Assembly (NCBI GenBank): GCA_025937115.1
Contig: JAICSB010000165.1
Coordinates: 1 to 7,001, forward strand
DNA from: Pseudonocardiaceae bacterium
GTDB lineage: Bacteria > Actinomycetota > Actinomycetes > Mycobacteriales > Pseudonocardiaceae
Direction: 5' to 3'
Length of the DNA: 7,001 bases
The stretch's first letter is position 1, and each line of letters opens with the position of its first letter. Made by a program: the position numbers and the translations under genes. The notes under the pieces are model-generated. The model did not search any database. It worked only from the letters and a program-made list of their open reading frames with translations, and had not been told where the DNA came from. Of this stretch, positions 1-6,611 are shown piece after piece.

Positions 1-2
1 AC

Positions 3-1174
<1,172 letters not shown>

Positions 1175-1192
1175 CCCCCGCGTCCCCTCTGA

Positions 1193-1216
1193 TCGCCATT
1201 CGGAGCCGAATTGCGA
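1193..1216. repeat. Palindrome L1 (outer left copy)
   Basis: This is a near-perfect palindrome with arms of 11 bp around a central AG and one mismatch (1197/1212). It carries the 18-base core CGCCATTCGGAGCCGAAT at 1194-1211, shared by all four copies in this unit. Its outer 21 bases (1191-1211) are exactly repeated in inverted orientation at 2270-2290. It lies 19 bp after dapB and downstream of the minus-strand DUF559-like gene. Confidence 0.9.
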
Positions 1217-1234
1217 CGCTGACCGCTTGTAGAC

Positions 1235-1256
1235 CGCCATTCGGAGCCGAATTGCG
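1235..1256. repeat. Palindrome L2 (inner left copy)
   Basis: This is the second left copy, a direct repeat of L1 over 23 bases with a 41-bp offset (1235-1257 versus 1194-1216). It has 10-bp arms around AG with one mismatch (1238/1253). It ends 15 bp before the stop codon of the minus-strand gene. It could contribute to transcript termination or stability, but the two-base centre and lack of a T-tract make a classic intrinsic terminator unlikely. Confidence 0.9.
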
Positions 1257-1271
1257 ATATCGGCGACGCGA

Positions 1272-2136
1272 TTAGCTGCGTCGGGTGAGGGCGGCGCGGA
1301 CCATGTGGGCCGGGTCGTTGAGCAGCTGGGCGGTGACGAACACGATTTCCCAGCCTGCGGCTTGCACCCGGTTGAGCCGATCCCGGTCTCGATTGAGCGC
1401 CCACAGCTCGCCGTCCCGCCAGGAGCCGTCGTACTCCACCGCGACCTTGTGCTCTGGGAAAGCCAGGTCGGCGCGGGCGAGCCGACCGCTGCCGTCCTCG
1501 ATCCAGTACTGCGGCACGGGGTGCAGGCCGTCGAGCACAAGCCACACCCGGACCCGCGATTCCGGTCGAGACTCCGCCCTTGGATCGGCAAGCTCGATGG
1601 CGCGGCGGGCCAGCACGATGCCCTTGTCCGAGCGTCCCTCGACCATCCGGACGACCTGCGGCAATGCCACCAACCCGGCCCGCAGCACGGCATCGAGGTC
1701 GGCGACGGCATCCGGCAGCGGCCGGTCGAGCAACAGATCGAGCGTGGTCCGCAGCGGGGTTGCGACGGCAACCTCCGACCACGGTGTGCACTCGTGGGGT
1801 CGGACGGCGGTTCGCCGCACGTTCAGCCCAGCGCGCCGGGCAATGCGAGTGCTGTCCGGGACCACGACCTGCACGCAATCTTCAGCGCGGGCCAACTGCA
1901 CACCCCACAGACCAGCCGCCGACTTGCCGGTGATCACAGTCTCAGGTGGTAGCGCGAGTGCTGCGGCTGCGCAGCGCAAGTCGTGCGACAGCGGCTCGCT
2001 GCGGTGTGCGTAAACGCCCTGGAACAGCCGCCGCACTGTCTCCGCGCAACTGGCTGCGGGTCAGCGCACCCATGACTACCGCGTCAGTGCCCTTGAAAAC
2101 CGGTGCGGGATCCCTGAGTTTGATCTCTTTGGCCAT
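1272..2136 (-). pseudogene. DUF559 / AbiEi-antitoxin-like protein with Vsr-like nuclease C-terminus, apparently frameshifted near its N-terminus
   Basis: The main frame (GTG at 2036 to TAA at 1272) encodes 254 residues with the layout of actinobacterial 'AbiEi-family antitoxin / endonuclease domain' proteins. It starts VRRLFQGVYAHR, has a middle domain with TGKSAAGLWG (36-45) and TPLRTTLDLLLDRP (93-106), and ends in a DUF559/Vsr-like PD-(D/E)XK domain. E159, D190 (RADLAF), E201 in VEYDG and a trailing RDRDRLNRVQAAGW helix are candidate active-site parts. That frame is closed upstream by TGA at 2061-2063. The missing N-terminus lies in another frame: from ATG 2136, MAKEIKLRDPAPVFKGTD continues through LTRSQLRGD, the expected lead-in to RRLFQGVY. 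Joining them needs a +1 shift at about 2037-2040. It may be a broken gene, a sequencing error, or a shorter protein starting at 2036. An in-frame ATG at 2157 is an alternative upstream start. The activity is not established; the family includes antitoxin regulators and putative nucleases. Confidence 0.75.
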
Positions 2137-2178
2137 AGCCGGCAACTGTGCCGCCATCCGCCGAATCGATCAAACGCC

Positions 2179-2208
2179 CATCCACAGGCAAGCCAAGTTA
2201 TCCACAGG
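2179..2208. promoter_or_regulatory. Paired ATCCACAGG repeats including a consensus DnaA-box sequence
   Basis: ATCCACAGG occurs at 2180-2188 and again at 2200-2208, exactly 20 bp apart. The second copy lies within TTATCCACA (2198-2206), a perfect match to the DnaA box consensus; the first reads CCATCCACA. On the minus strand these are CCTGTGGAT repeats upstream of the DUF559-like gene starts (2136/2157). They could be operator or promoter elements of that gene. Two boxes without an AT-rich region do not make an origin. Confidence 0.45.
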
Positions 2209-2223
2209 AAGCCTGGGTCATTC

Positions 2224-2245
2224 CGTCATTCGGCTCCGAATGGCG
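2224..2245. repeat. Palindrome R1 (inner right copy)
   Basis: It has 10-bp arms around a central CT, with one G-T type mismatch (2226/2243). The 18-base core is present in reverse orientation at 2228-2245, relative to the left copies. It lies upstream of the DUF559-like gene, so it could act in its promoter region. Confidence 0.9.
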
Positions 2246-2261
2246 ACGGCCGGGGTGCTGT

Positions 2262-2291
2262 CGATCGCTATTCGGCTCCGAATGGCGATCG
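2262..2291. repeat. Palindrome R2 (outer right copy)
   Basis: This is the longest of the four palindromes: 14-bp arms (2262-2275 and 2278-2291) around a central CT, with a single T/G mismatch. The reversed core lies at 2270-2287, 42 bp from R1. Its outer 21 bases mirror those of L1, giving the unit perfect 21-bp terminal inverted repeats (1191-1211 and 2270-2290). No target-site duplication is evident outside them. It ends 13 bp beyond the stop of the GNAT gene and might also affect that transcript's 3' end. Confidence 0.92.
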
Positions 2292-2304
2292 GGGCGACGG
2301 TGAG

Positions 2305-2868
2305 TTAGGTGAGAGTGAGGTCTAGGGGGCCGGTTAGGCGGATTTCACGGAGCGCGCGGCCGGCGGCGTCGAGGGTGCGGATGGTGCCGTCGGGGTTCCA
2401 GCCGGCGCGCCGGTAGAAGCTCAGCGAGGCCGGGTCCTCGGCGGGCACCCAGGCGATTCCCCGAGTAGCTCCGGCGTCGCGTAGCACCGCCGCGACGGCA
2501 GCGAGCAAGCGGCCGCCGTGGCCTCGGCGTCCCCACCTGGGCTCTACCAGCAGGGTGCTCACCAGCACGGTCCGTGCCGCGTCAGGCGGCAACGCGCCAT
2601 CGGCAGCGGCCACGTCCTCCTCGGGCGCCGGACCGGCCACCACGAATCCGACCGGATCGTCGCCTTCGGTGGCGATCAACACCGTCGCCCCACCCTCGAG
2701 CGCGTCGGCCCAGACTTCCCGCAGGTGCGGTGCATCCAGCTCGTCGAGGGTGCCGGGCGGCAACAGCTCGGAGTAAGCGGCGCGCCAGGTGGCGGCATGC
2801 AGCGCGGCCAAGATGGGAACGTCCTCAGATGTCGCCGCGCGCACCCGAGCCACTGCCATACCACTCAC
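2305..2868 (-). CDS. GNAT-family N-acetyltransferase
   Basis: This is a single-domain GCN5-related acetyltransferase of 187 residues, expected to move an acetyl group from acetyl-CoA to an amine on an unidentified substrate. The N-terminus has the RAATSEDVPILAALHAATW pattern (10-28). Motif A is visible as VSTLLVEPRWGRRGHGGRLL (103-122), with the CoA pyrophosphate loop RRGHGG at 114-119. The C-terminal motif LSFYRRAGW (149-157) is typical of the fold. The longest start is the GTG at 2868; an ATG at 2859 removes only MSG and is equally credible, since neither has a strong ribosome-binding site. The gene diverges from the DNA glycosylase gene at 2930 and may share a control region with it. It reads toward the palindrome-bracketed gene on the same strand. 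The family is certain, the substrate unknown. Confidence 0.93.
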   Translation of the reverse strand: MSGMAVARVRAATSEDVPILAALHAATWRAAYSELLPPGTLDELDAPHLREVWADALEGGATVLIATEGDDPVGFVVAGPAPEEDVAAADGALPPDAARTVLVSTLLVEPRWGRRGHGGRLLAAVAAVLRDAGATRGIAWVPAEDPASLSFYRRAGWNPDGTIRTLDAAGRALREIRLTGPLDLTLT

Positions 2869-2879
2869 GGTATGCGGTA

Positions 2880-2917
2880 GCCGGAACGCAGACGTATCCG
2901 GGCGCTAGCGCCGGAAC
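2880..2917. promoter_or_regulatory. Candidate operator in divergent intergenic region (perfect 12-bp palindrome and direct repeats)
   Basis: GGCGCTAGCGCC at 2901-2912 is a perfect 12-bp palindrome. GCCGGAAC occurs at 2880-2887 and 2910-2917, a direct repeat with a 30-bp offset (about three helical turns). They sit in the short gap between the divergent GNAT and glycosylase genes, where a shared operator is expected. No clear -35/-10 pair could be assigned. In high-GC DNA a 12-bp palindrome can arise by chance, so this is tentative. Confidence 0.4.
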
Positions 2918-2929
2918 TGTCGGTGCCGG

Positions 2930-4192
2930 ATGGCAGCATCAGTGACCGTGGAGATCGTGGGACAAGACAGTGCGCGGCGCACCGCGCTGGCCGCGCAGGG
3001 CTTTGCCGATCCGCGCCCAACCGGGGTGGCGACTCGGCGGCATCTGGTCCGGGTGCTGGGTCGGATCCGGTTGCTGCAGTTGGACTCGGTCACCGTGCTG
3101 GCCCGGGCGCACTACCTGCCGATGTTCAGCCGGCTGGGTCCATATTCAAGGGAACTGCTTGACGCCGCAGCCTGGGGGCGCCCGATGCGCCGTCCTCGGC
3201 TGCTGGCGGAGTGCTGGGCGCACGAGGCAAGCCTGGTTCCGGTTGGCGACTGGCCGCTGTTGCACTCGGGAGCAAAGGACCCCGGCTGGTGGCGACGGTA
3301 TGGCGAGCTGGCGCAGCGAGCCCCAGAGCTGGTCTCAGCAGTGCTGGATGCGGTCAAGGAATACGGCCCGGTCGGCGCAGGCACGTTGGAACGGGAATTG
3401 GGTGCGGGGGTCCGTGCAGTACCTGGATCATGGTGGAATCGGACCGACACAAAACGGATCTGTGAGTGGCTGTTCGGTATGGGCGAGCTCGTCGCCGGTA
3501 CCCGGCGTGGCTTCGAGCGGCTCTATGACCTGCCGGAGCGGGTGCTCCCAGCGGAGGTACTCGGCCGCCGAGTCGACGCTGAGCAGGGCGCCCGTGAGCT
3601 GATCGCGCGGGCTGGTTCCGCGCTGGGCGTAGCCACCGAAGCTGACTTGCGGGACTACTACCGGTTACCACCGGAGCGCAGCCGCAAGGCGGTCACGCAG
3701 CTCGTGGAAGCCGGCGAGCTGCAACCGGTGAGGGTCAGGGGCTGGCGGGCACCGGCGTACCGGCACCGTGATGCTCGCACGCCGCGACGGATCACCGGTG
3801 CCGCACTGTTGTGCCCGTTCGATCCGCTGATCTGGGACCGGGCGCGCACTGAGCGGCTTTTCGGCTTCCGCTACCGGGTCGAGATCTATGTCCCGGAGCA
3901 CCGGCGTAGCCACGGCTACTATGTGTTCCCCTTTCTCCTGGACGGCGAGCTGGTCGCCAGAGTCGACCTCAAGGCTGACCGTTGCGCAGGTCTGCTGCGG
4001 GTGCCGGGTGCTTTCGCCGAGCCCGGGATCGCCAATACTTCGCGAGTGGTCACCGAGCTCGCCGGGGCGCTGAAGGAGATGGCGCAATGGCTGGAGTTGG
4101 ACGGGATCGCCGCCGGGCAGCGCGGGGACCTGGTCGCGGCACTGGGCAGCGCGACCAGGCGTGGCGCACTGGTCAGGATGGTGCCGCAGTGA
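2930..4192 (+). CDS. AlkX/YcaQ-like winged-helix DNA glycosylase (HTH_42 / AlkZ family)
   Basis: The 420-residue protein matches the winged-helix (HTH_42) DNA glycosylase family of E. coli YcaQ (AlkX) and Streptomyces AlkZ. Members excise alkylated bases and can unhook interstrand crosslinks. The catalytic Q-phi-D/Q motif appears as Q50-L51-D52 in LLQLDSV. It is followed by the family pattern [15 protein letters not shown] (58-72) and WAHEASLVP (96-104). The C-terminal part has [10 protein letters not shown] (295-304), [17 protein letters not shown] and RVDLKADR (344-351), all family signatures. QLD rather than QxQ favours the AlkX/YcaQ branch over the azinomycin-resistance AlkZ branch. The ATG at 2930 lacks a good ribosome-binding site; the GTG at 2957 is another possibility. 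Its last 20 bp overlap the convergent DUF4097 gene. No biosynthetic cluster is visible nearby, so a general DNA-repair role is the simplest inference. Confidence 0.88.
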   Translation: MAASVTVEIVGQDSARRTALAAQGFADPRPTGVATRRHLVRVLGRIRLLQLDSVTVLARAHYLPMFSRLGPYSRELLDAAAWGRPMRRPRLLAECWAHEASLVPVGDWPLLHSGAKDPGWWRRYGELAQRAPELVSAVLDAVKEYGPVGAGTLERELGAGVRAVPGSWWNRTDTKRICEWLFGMGELVAGTRRGFERLYDLPERVLPAEVLGRRVDAEQGARELIARAGSALGVATEADLRDYYRLPPERSRKAVTQLVEAGELQPVRVRGWRAPAYRHRDARTPRRITGAALLCPFDPLIWDRARTERLFGFRYRVEIYVPEHRRSHGYYVFPFLLDGELVARVDLKADRCAGLLRVPGAFAEPGIANTSRVVTELAGALKEMAQWLELDGIAAGQRGDLVAALGSATRRGALVRMVPQ

Positions 4193-5099
4193 CCAGCGCG
4201 TCGCCTGACCCGGTCCGGGCCCGCACCCGCAGCGCGACCTCACCCTCGGCGGGCGGACCGCCGACCGGGAGGTCGCTGTGCGCGCGCCCCGACCCGGAGC
4301 TGACGTCCAGCTCGGCAAGGACGCCGGCGTGGATCCCGACTTGCAGCTGTCCCGAACCGGTGGTGAGCTCAAGTCCACCGGCGCTGGCGTCAACCACTGT
4401 GAGGTCGCCGCTGCCGGTGCGCGCGCTGACGTCGCGCGCGACAGCGCCAAGCCGGACGTCGCCGGAACCGGTCTGCACGGTTCCGCTGCCCTGCGTGCCC
4501 TCGACGCTGATCACGTCGACCTCCCCGGACCCGGTCCGCACCCGCAACTGGCCCGAGACCGTTCCCAACCGCACGTCGCCCGAGCCGGTGCGGACGTCGG
4601 CCGCTCCGCTGCAGCGTTGCGCCCGGACCTGTCCGGAGCCGGTGGCGGCATCGAGAGCGGCGGCCATTCCAGTAATGGCGACGTCCGCGGAGCCGCTTCG
4701 AGCGTTGATCGACGAGTCCGGCGGCGCGCTCACCTGGATTATCAGCGGCACAGTGCGCAGCGGAAGCTCCCGCGGTGTGCGTACGGTGAGTCGCTGCCCG
4801 GTGAAGTCGATCGTCGTGCGCCGCACCGCCTCGGCTGCCAGCTCGCCCGGAGCAGTGGCCCCGGTCTGCTCGCCCAACCAGTTCAGCAGGCCACCGATCC
4901 CTACCGCCCACGGCGGTTGGCTGGTCGGATCTGGGCGGATCTGTACAGCTACCTCAGGACCCGCAGTGCCTTCCTTTGGGCCGTCCTCCAGTGTGATATC
5001 CAGCCGTCCACTATCCAGCTCGACCGAGATGTCGATTGGTCCTTGGCACTCGAAGTCCTGTTGCCGAACCACCGATGCGTCGGTGTCGTCGTGTTCCAC
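4173..5099 (-). CDS. DUF4097-family beta-strand repeat protein
   Basis: The 308-residue protein is dominated by imperfect ~18-21 residue repeats with the core TGSGD/E/Q followed by alternating hydrophobic residues (for example TGSGDVRLG). They begin near 135, 153, 171, 189, 210, 228, 247, 268 and 296. This is the hallmark of DUF4097 (putative adhesin-like) proteins, predicted to form a stacked beta-helix. The N-terminus is acidic with no signal peptide or membrane segment, so it is probably cytosolic despite the 'adhesin' label. The start is the GTG at 5099, supported by a strong GAGGAG seven bases ahead. It lies 28 bp after the HicB-like gene and is presumably its operon partner; RHH plus DUF4097 is a pairing I recall from other actinobacteria. 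Its stop overlaps the 3' end of the glycosylase gene. The molecular role is unknown. Confidence 0.85.
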   Translation of the reverse strand: MEHDDTDASVVRQQDFECQGPIDISVELDSGRLDITLEDGPKEGTAGPEVAVQIRPDPTSQPPWAVGIGGLLNWLGEQTGATAPGELAAEAVRRTTIDFTGQRLTVRTPRELPLRTVPLIIQVSAPPDSSINARSGSADVAITGMAAALDAATGSGQVRAQRCSGAADVRTGSGDVRLGTVSGQLRVRTGSGEVDVISVEGTQGSGTVQTGSGDVRLGAVARDVSARTGSGDLTVVDASAGGLELTTGSGQLQVGIHAGVLAELDVSSGSGRAHSDLPVGGPPAEGEVALRVRARTGSGDALVTAAPS

Positions 5100-5104
5100 G
5101 AGTT

Positions 5105-5110
5105 CTCCTC
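5105..5110 (-). promoter_or_regulatory. Strong ribosome-binding site fixing the GTG start of the DUF4097 gene
   Basis: On the minus strand GAGGAG precedes the GTG start by five bases (5104-5100). It lies in the 28-bp gap after the HicB-like gene, so the downstream gene can be translated independently of coupling. Confidence 0.8.
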
Positions 5111-5127
5111 AACGAGATAGCAGGTGG

Positions 5128-5679
5128 TCAGCCCTGGGTCCAGCCTTGGACCCGATTGCGGCTACGGTGATCGCCCGGTCCCCGCCGCGTCTCGTTCCAC
5201 GGCTCGCCGCGCAATGCGCCGGCAACGGCTTGGGAGACCCAGGTGTTCAGGGACACGCCCTGCTCGGCGGCGGCCCGCTCAGCCTGACCCTTGAGCTGGT
5301 CGAACAGCCGCAGGGTCATCCGTCGGATGTCACCGCTGGCGTCGCCGAAGGGAGTTGCGCCTGGCTCGTTGGGCGGCGACGAACCTTCCGTCCGCGGATC
5401 GGTGCCATGGTTCCCGGTAGCACTCGAGCCGGTGTCGGATGGAGCGCTCACCGCGATCCGCACGTCACGGCCGTCCAGCCGCACCTCCACCACCCGGTCG
5501 TCCAGCGCCGCGGTGACCTCCGCGGCGAGGTCGGACAGCGCATTCATGATGGTCAAGCGGGCCGCGGGGCCCAGCGCGGCGCCCAGCCCGGCGGCGGTGT
5601 GGCGGGTCTGCTCATCGCCCGCCGACGCCGCGGCGGTGAGGTCTTCGCGCAGCTGCGAGATGTACGGAGTGAGATCCAT
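5128..5679 (-). CDS. HicB-like ribbon-helix-helix protein (antitoxin-family regulator)
   Basis: The product is 183 residues from ATG 5679, or 187 from ATG 5691. The N-terminal part starts [14 protein letters not shown] and is helical (about 1-60). It is followed by a short beta segment [15 protein letters not shown] (63-77) and a Ser/Pro/Gly-rich linker (about 80-115). A ribbon-helix-helix DNA-binding domain follows at about 117-156: strand DIRRMTLRL, helix [14 protein letters not shown], turn G141-V-S-L-N, helix [12 protein letters not shown] basic tail ends the protein. Such proteins are commonly annotated 'HicB family antitoxin', but no HicA toxin gene is next to it. The partner gene is the DUF4097 protein. 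The open frame continues to 6051, but that part is antisense to thyX and does not resemble this family, so it is not used. No ribosome-binding site precedes either ATG; leaderless translation is possible. It may autoregulate through the palindrome at 5691-5722. Confidence 0.82.
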   Translation of the reverse strand: MDLTPYISQLREDLTAAASAGDEQTRHTAAGLGAALGPAARLTIMNALSDLAAEVTAALDDRVVEVRLDGRDVRIAVSAPSDTGSSATGNHGTDPRTEGSSPPNEPGATPFGDASGDIRRMTLRLFDQLKGQAERAAAEQGVSLNTWVSQAVAGALRGEPWNETRRGPGDHRSRNRVQGWTQG

Positions 5680-5686
5680 GATGTCA

Positions 5687-5715
5687 AGCATGGCGTCACA
5701 TCTGACGTCAGTCAA
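5687..5715 (-). promoter_or_regulatory. Possible promoter of the HicB-like/DUF4097 operon
   Basis: On the minus strand TTGACT (5715-5710) and CATGCT (5692-5687) are spaced by 17 bp. This would place transcription start near the ATG at 5679, fitting a leaderless mRNA and the absent ribosome-binding site. The -10 match is weak. The spacer contains the centre of the palindrome below, so a bound repressor would block it. Confidence 0.3.
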
Positions 5716-5722
5716 GACGCCA
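5691..5722. promoter_or_regulatory. Concentric palindrome, candidate operator between the HicB-like gene and thyX
   Basis: A perfect 10-bp palindrome CTGACGTCAG (5702-5711) is flanked by inverted 7-bp arms TGGCGTC (5691-5697) and GACGCCA (5716-5722) sharing the same centre at 5706.5. It can also be read as three TGACGTCA-like boxes at 12-bp spacing (5691, 5703, 5715). This regular arrangement is typical of sites bound cooperatively by dimeric ribbon-helix-helix repressors. It lies between the divergent HicB-like and thyX genes. The binding protein is inferred, not shown. Confidence 0.5.
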
Positions 5723-5734
5723 CTGGTGTCGCAG

Positions 5735-5740
5735 TACGCT
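5735..5740 (+). promoter_or_regulatory. Possible -10 element of thyX
   Basis: TACGCT fits the TANNNT pattern of actinobacterial -10 elements, about 42 bp before the thyX start. No convincing -35 could be assigned, so this is tentative. Confidence 0.25.
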
Positions 5741-5767
5741 GCGGACGCTCGGAACCGCGGCCGTCTC

Positions 5768-5774
5768 GAGAGGA
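5768..5774 (+). promoter_or_regulatory. Ribosome-binding site supporting the thyX GTG start at 5782
   Basis: GAGAGGA ends seven bases before the GTG at 5782. The later in-frame GTGs at 5848 and 5857 lack a comparable purine-rich stretch, which favours the upstream start. Confidence 0.65.
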
Positions 5775-5781
5775 ATGCACA

Positions 5782-6597
5782 GTGAGCCAAGCGCAGGAAG
5801 TTGACGGCGCCGCGAGCGCCACCGAAGCGCAAGTCAACGACCCACAGGTGAGCACCGTGACGTTGCGGGTCCAGCTCGTCGGTAAAACCGAGTTCTTCCC
5901 GCCCGCTGATGTGCCGTGGTCCACCGACGCCGACGGTGGGCAAGCACTCGCCGAGTTCGCCGGTCGGGCCTGTTACCAGTCGTGGCGTAAGCCCAATCCG
6001 GTGACCGCGACGAATGCCGGATACCTCCGACATATCCTTGAGGTCGGTCACCTTTCAGTGCTCGAACACGGCACGGTCAGCTTCTACCTCACCGGCGTGT
6101 CGCGGTCGTTGACCCACGAGCTAATCCGGCACCGGCATTTCTCCTACTCGCAGTTGTCTCAGCGCTACGTTCCCGAGCGGACCGCCGCGATGGTCGAGCC
6201 GGACGTCATCGCCAATGATCCCGAGCTGCACCAGCGGTTCCACGCCGCGGCCCAGGCCAGCCAGCAGGCCTACAACCACCTCCTCGCCGGTTTGGAAGAA
6301 CGGTTCGCCGACGAGCCGAACGCCACGTTGCGCCGCAAGCAGGCCCGCCAGGCGGCCCGCTCGGTGCTGCCCAATGCCACTGAGACCCGCGTCGTGGTCA
6401 CCGGCAACTACCGGGCCTGGCGGCACTTCATCGCGATGCGTGCCACCGAGCACGCTGATGTCGAGATCCGCGAGCTGGCCGTGGAGTGTCTACGCCAGCT
6501 GCACAAGGCAGCACCCAACGCGTTCAGCGACTTCGAGATCAGCGTCCTGCCAGACGGCACCGAGATCGCCTCCAGCCCGTTCGTGTCAGAGGGCTGA
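5782..6597 (+). CDS. thyX: FAD-dependent thymidylate synthase ThyX
   Basis: ThyX makes dTMP from dUMP with methylenetetrahydrofolate, FAD and NADPH, in place of or beside ThyA. The 271-residue sequence closely resembles the mycobacterial enzyme throughout. It shows [10 protein letters not shown] (59-68), [19 protein letters not shown] (78-96) and the ThyX motif RHRX7S (R116, H117, R118, S126 in [14 protein letters not shown]). The conserved [20 protein letters not shown] (184-203) and [12 protein letters not shown] (209-220) follow. The GTG at 5782 is chosen for its ribosome-binding site. It adds about 22-25 polar residues before the conserved TLRVQL; starts at 5848 or 5857 would give ~246-249 residues, closer to the usual ~250. 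The frame stays open far upstream (to 3982), but that part is antisense to the DUF4097 and HicB-like genes. The PPOX gene follows after 14 bp, likely co-transcribed. Confidence 0.97.
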   Translation: MSQAQEVDGAASATEAQVNDPQVSTVTLRVQLVGKTEFFPPADVPWSTDADGGQALAEFAGRACYQSWRKPNPVTATNAGYLRHILEVGHLSVLEHGTVSFYLTGVSRSLTHELIRHRHFSYSQLSQRYVPERTAAMVEPDVIANDPELHQRFHAAAQASQQAYNHLLAGLEERFADEPNATLRRKQARQAARSVLPNATETRVVVTGNYRAWRHFIAMRATEHADVEIRELAVECLRQLHKAAPNAFSDFEISVLPDGTEIASSPFVSEG

Positions 6598-6611
6598 AGT
6601 AGCGTGCAGTG

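Noticed and set aside
1285..2013. Long overlapping frames on both strands across the DUF559-like gene
   Set aside because: These are high-GC shadow frames rich in Arg, Ser and Pro with no recognisable domains; the frame used has clear DUF559/AbiEi-like motifs.
2179..2208. Replication origin based on the DnaA-box sequence
   Set aside because: Only one consensus box and one imperfect box are present, with no AT-rich unwinding region and no dnaA, dnaN or replication genes nearby.
1191..2291. Classical insertion sequence
   Set aside because: Terminal inverted repeats are present, but the enclosed gene has no recognisable transposase domain and no target-site duplication is visible at the ends.
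1193..2291. CRISPR array from the repeated 18-base core
   Set aside because: There are only two copies per side, in opposite orientations and separated by a gene, with no spacer series and no cas genes.
3982..5781. Very long + frame (871 codons) continuous with thyX
   Set aside because: Only the part from about 5782 resembles ThyX. The upstream part is low-complexity Ser/Pro/Arg-rich translation antisense to the DUF4097 and HicB-like genes, both of which have recognised protein families.
5680..6051. N-terminal 120+ codons of the minus frame containing the HicB-like gene
   Set aside because: This stretch is antisense to thyX and its control region, does not resemble the family, and the protein family begins at MDLTPY (5679).
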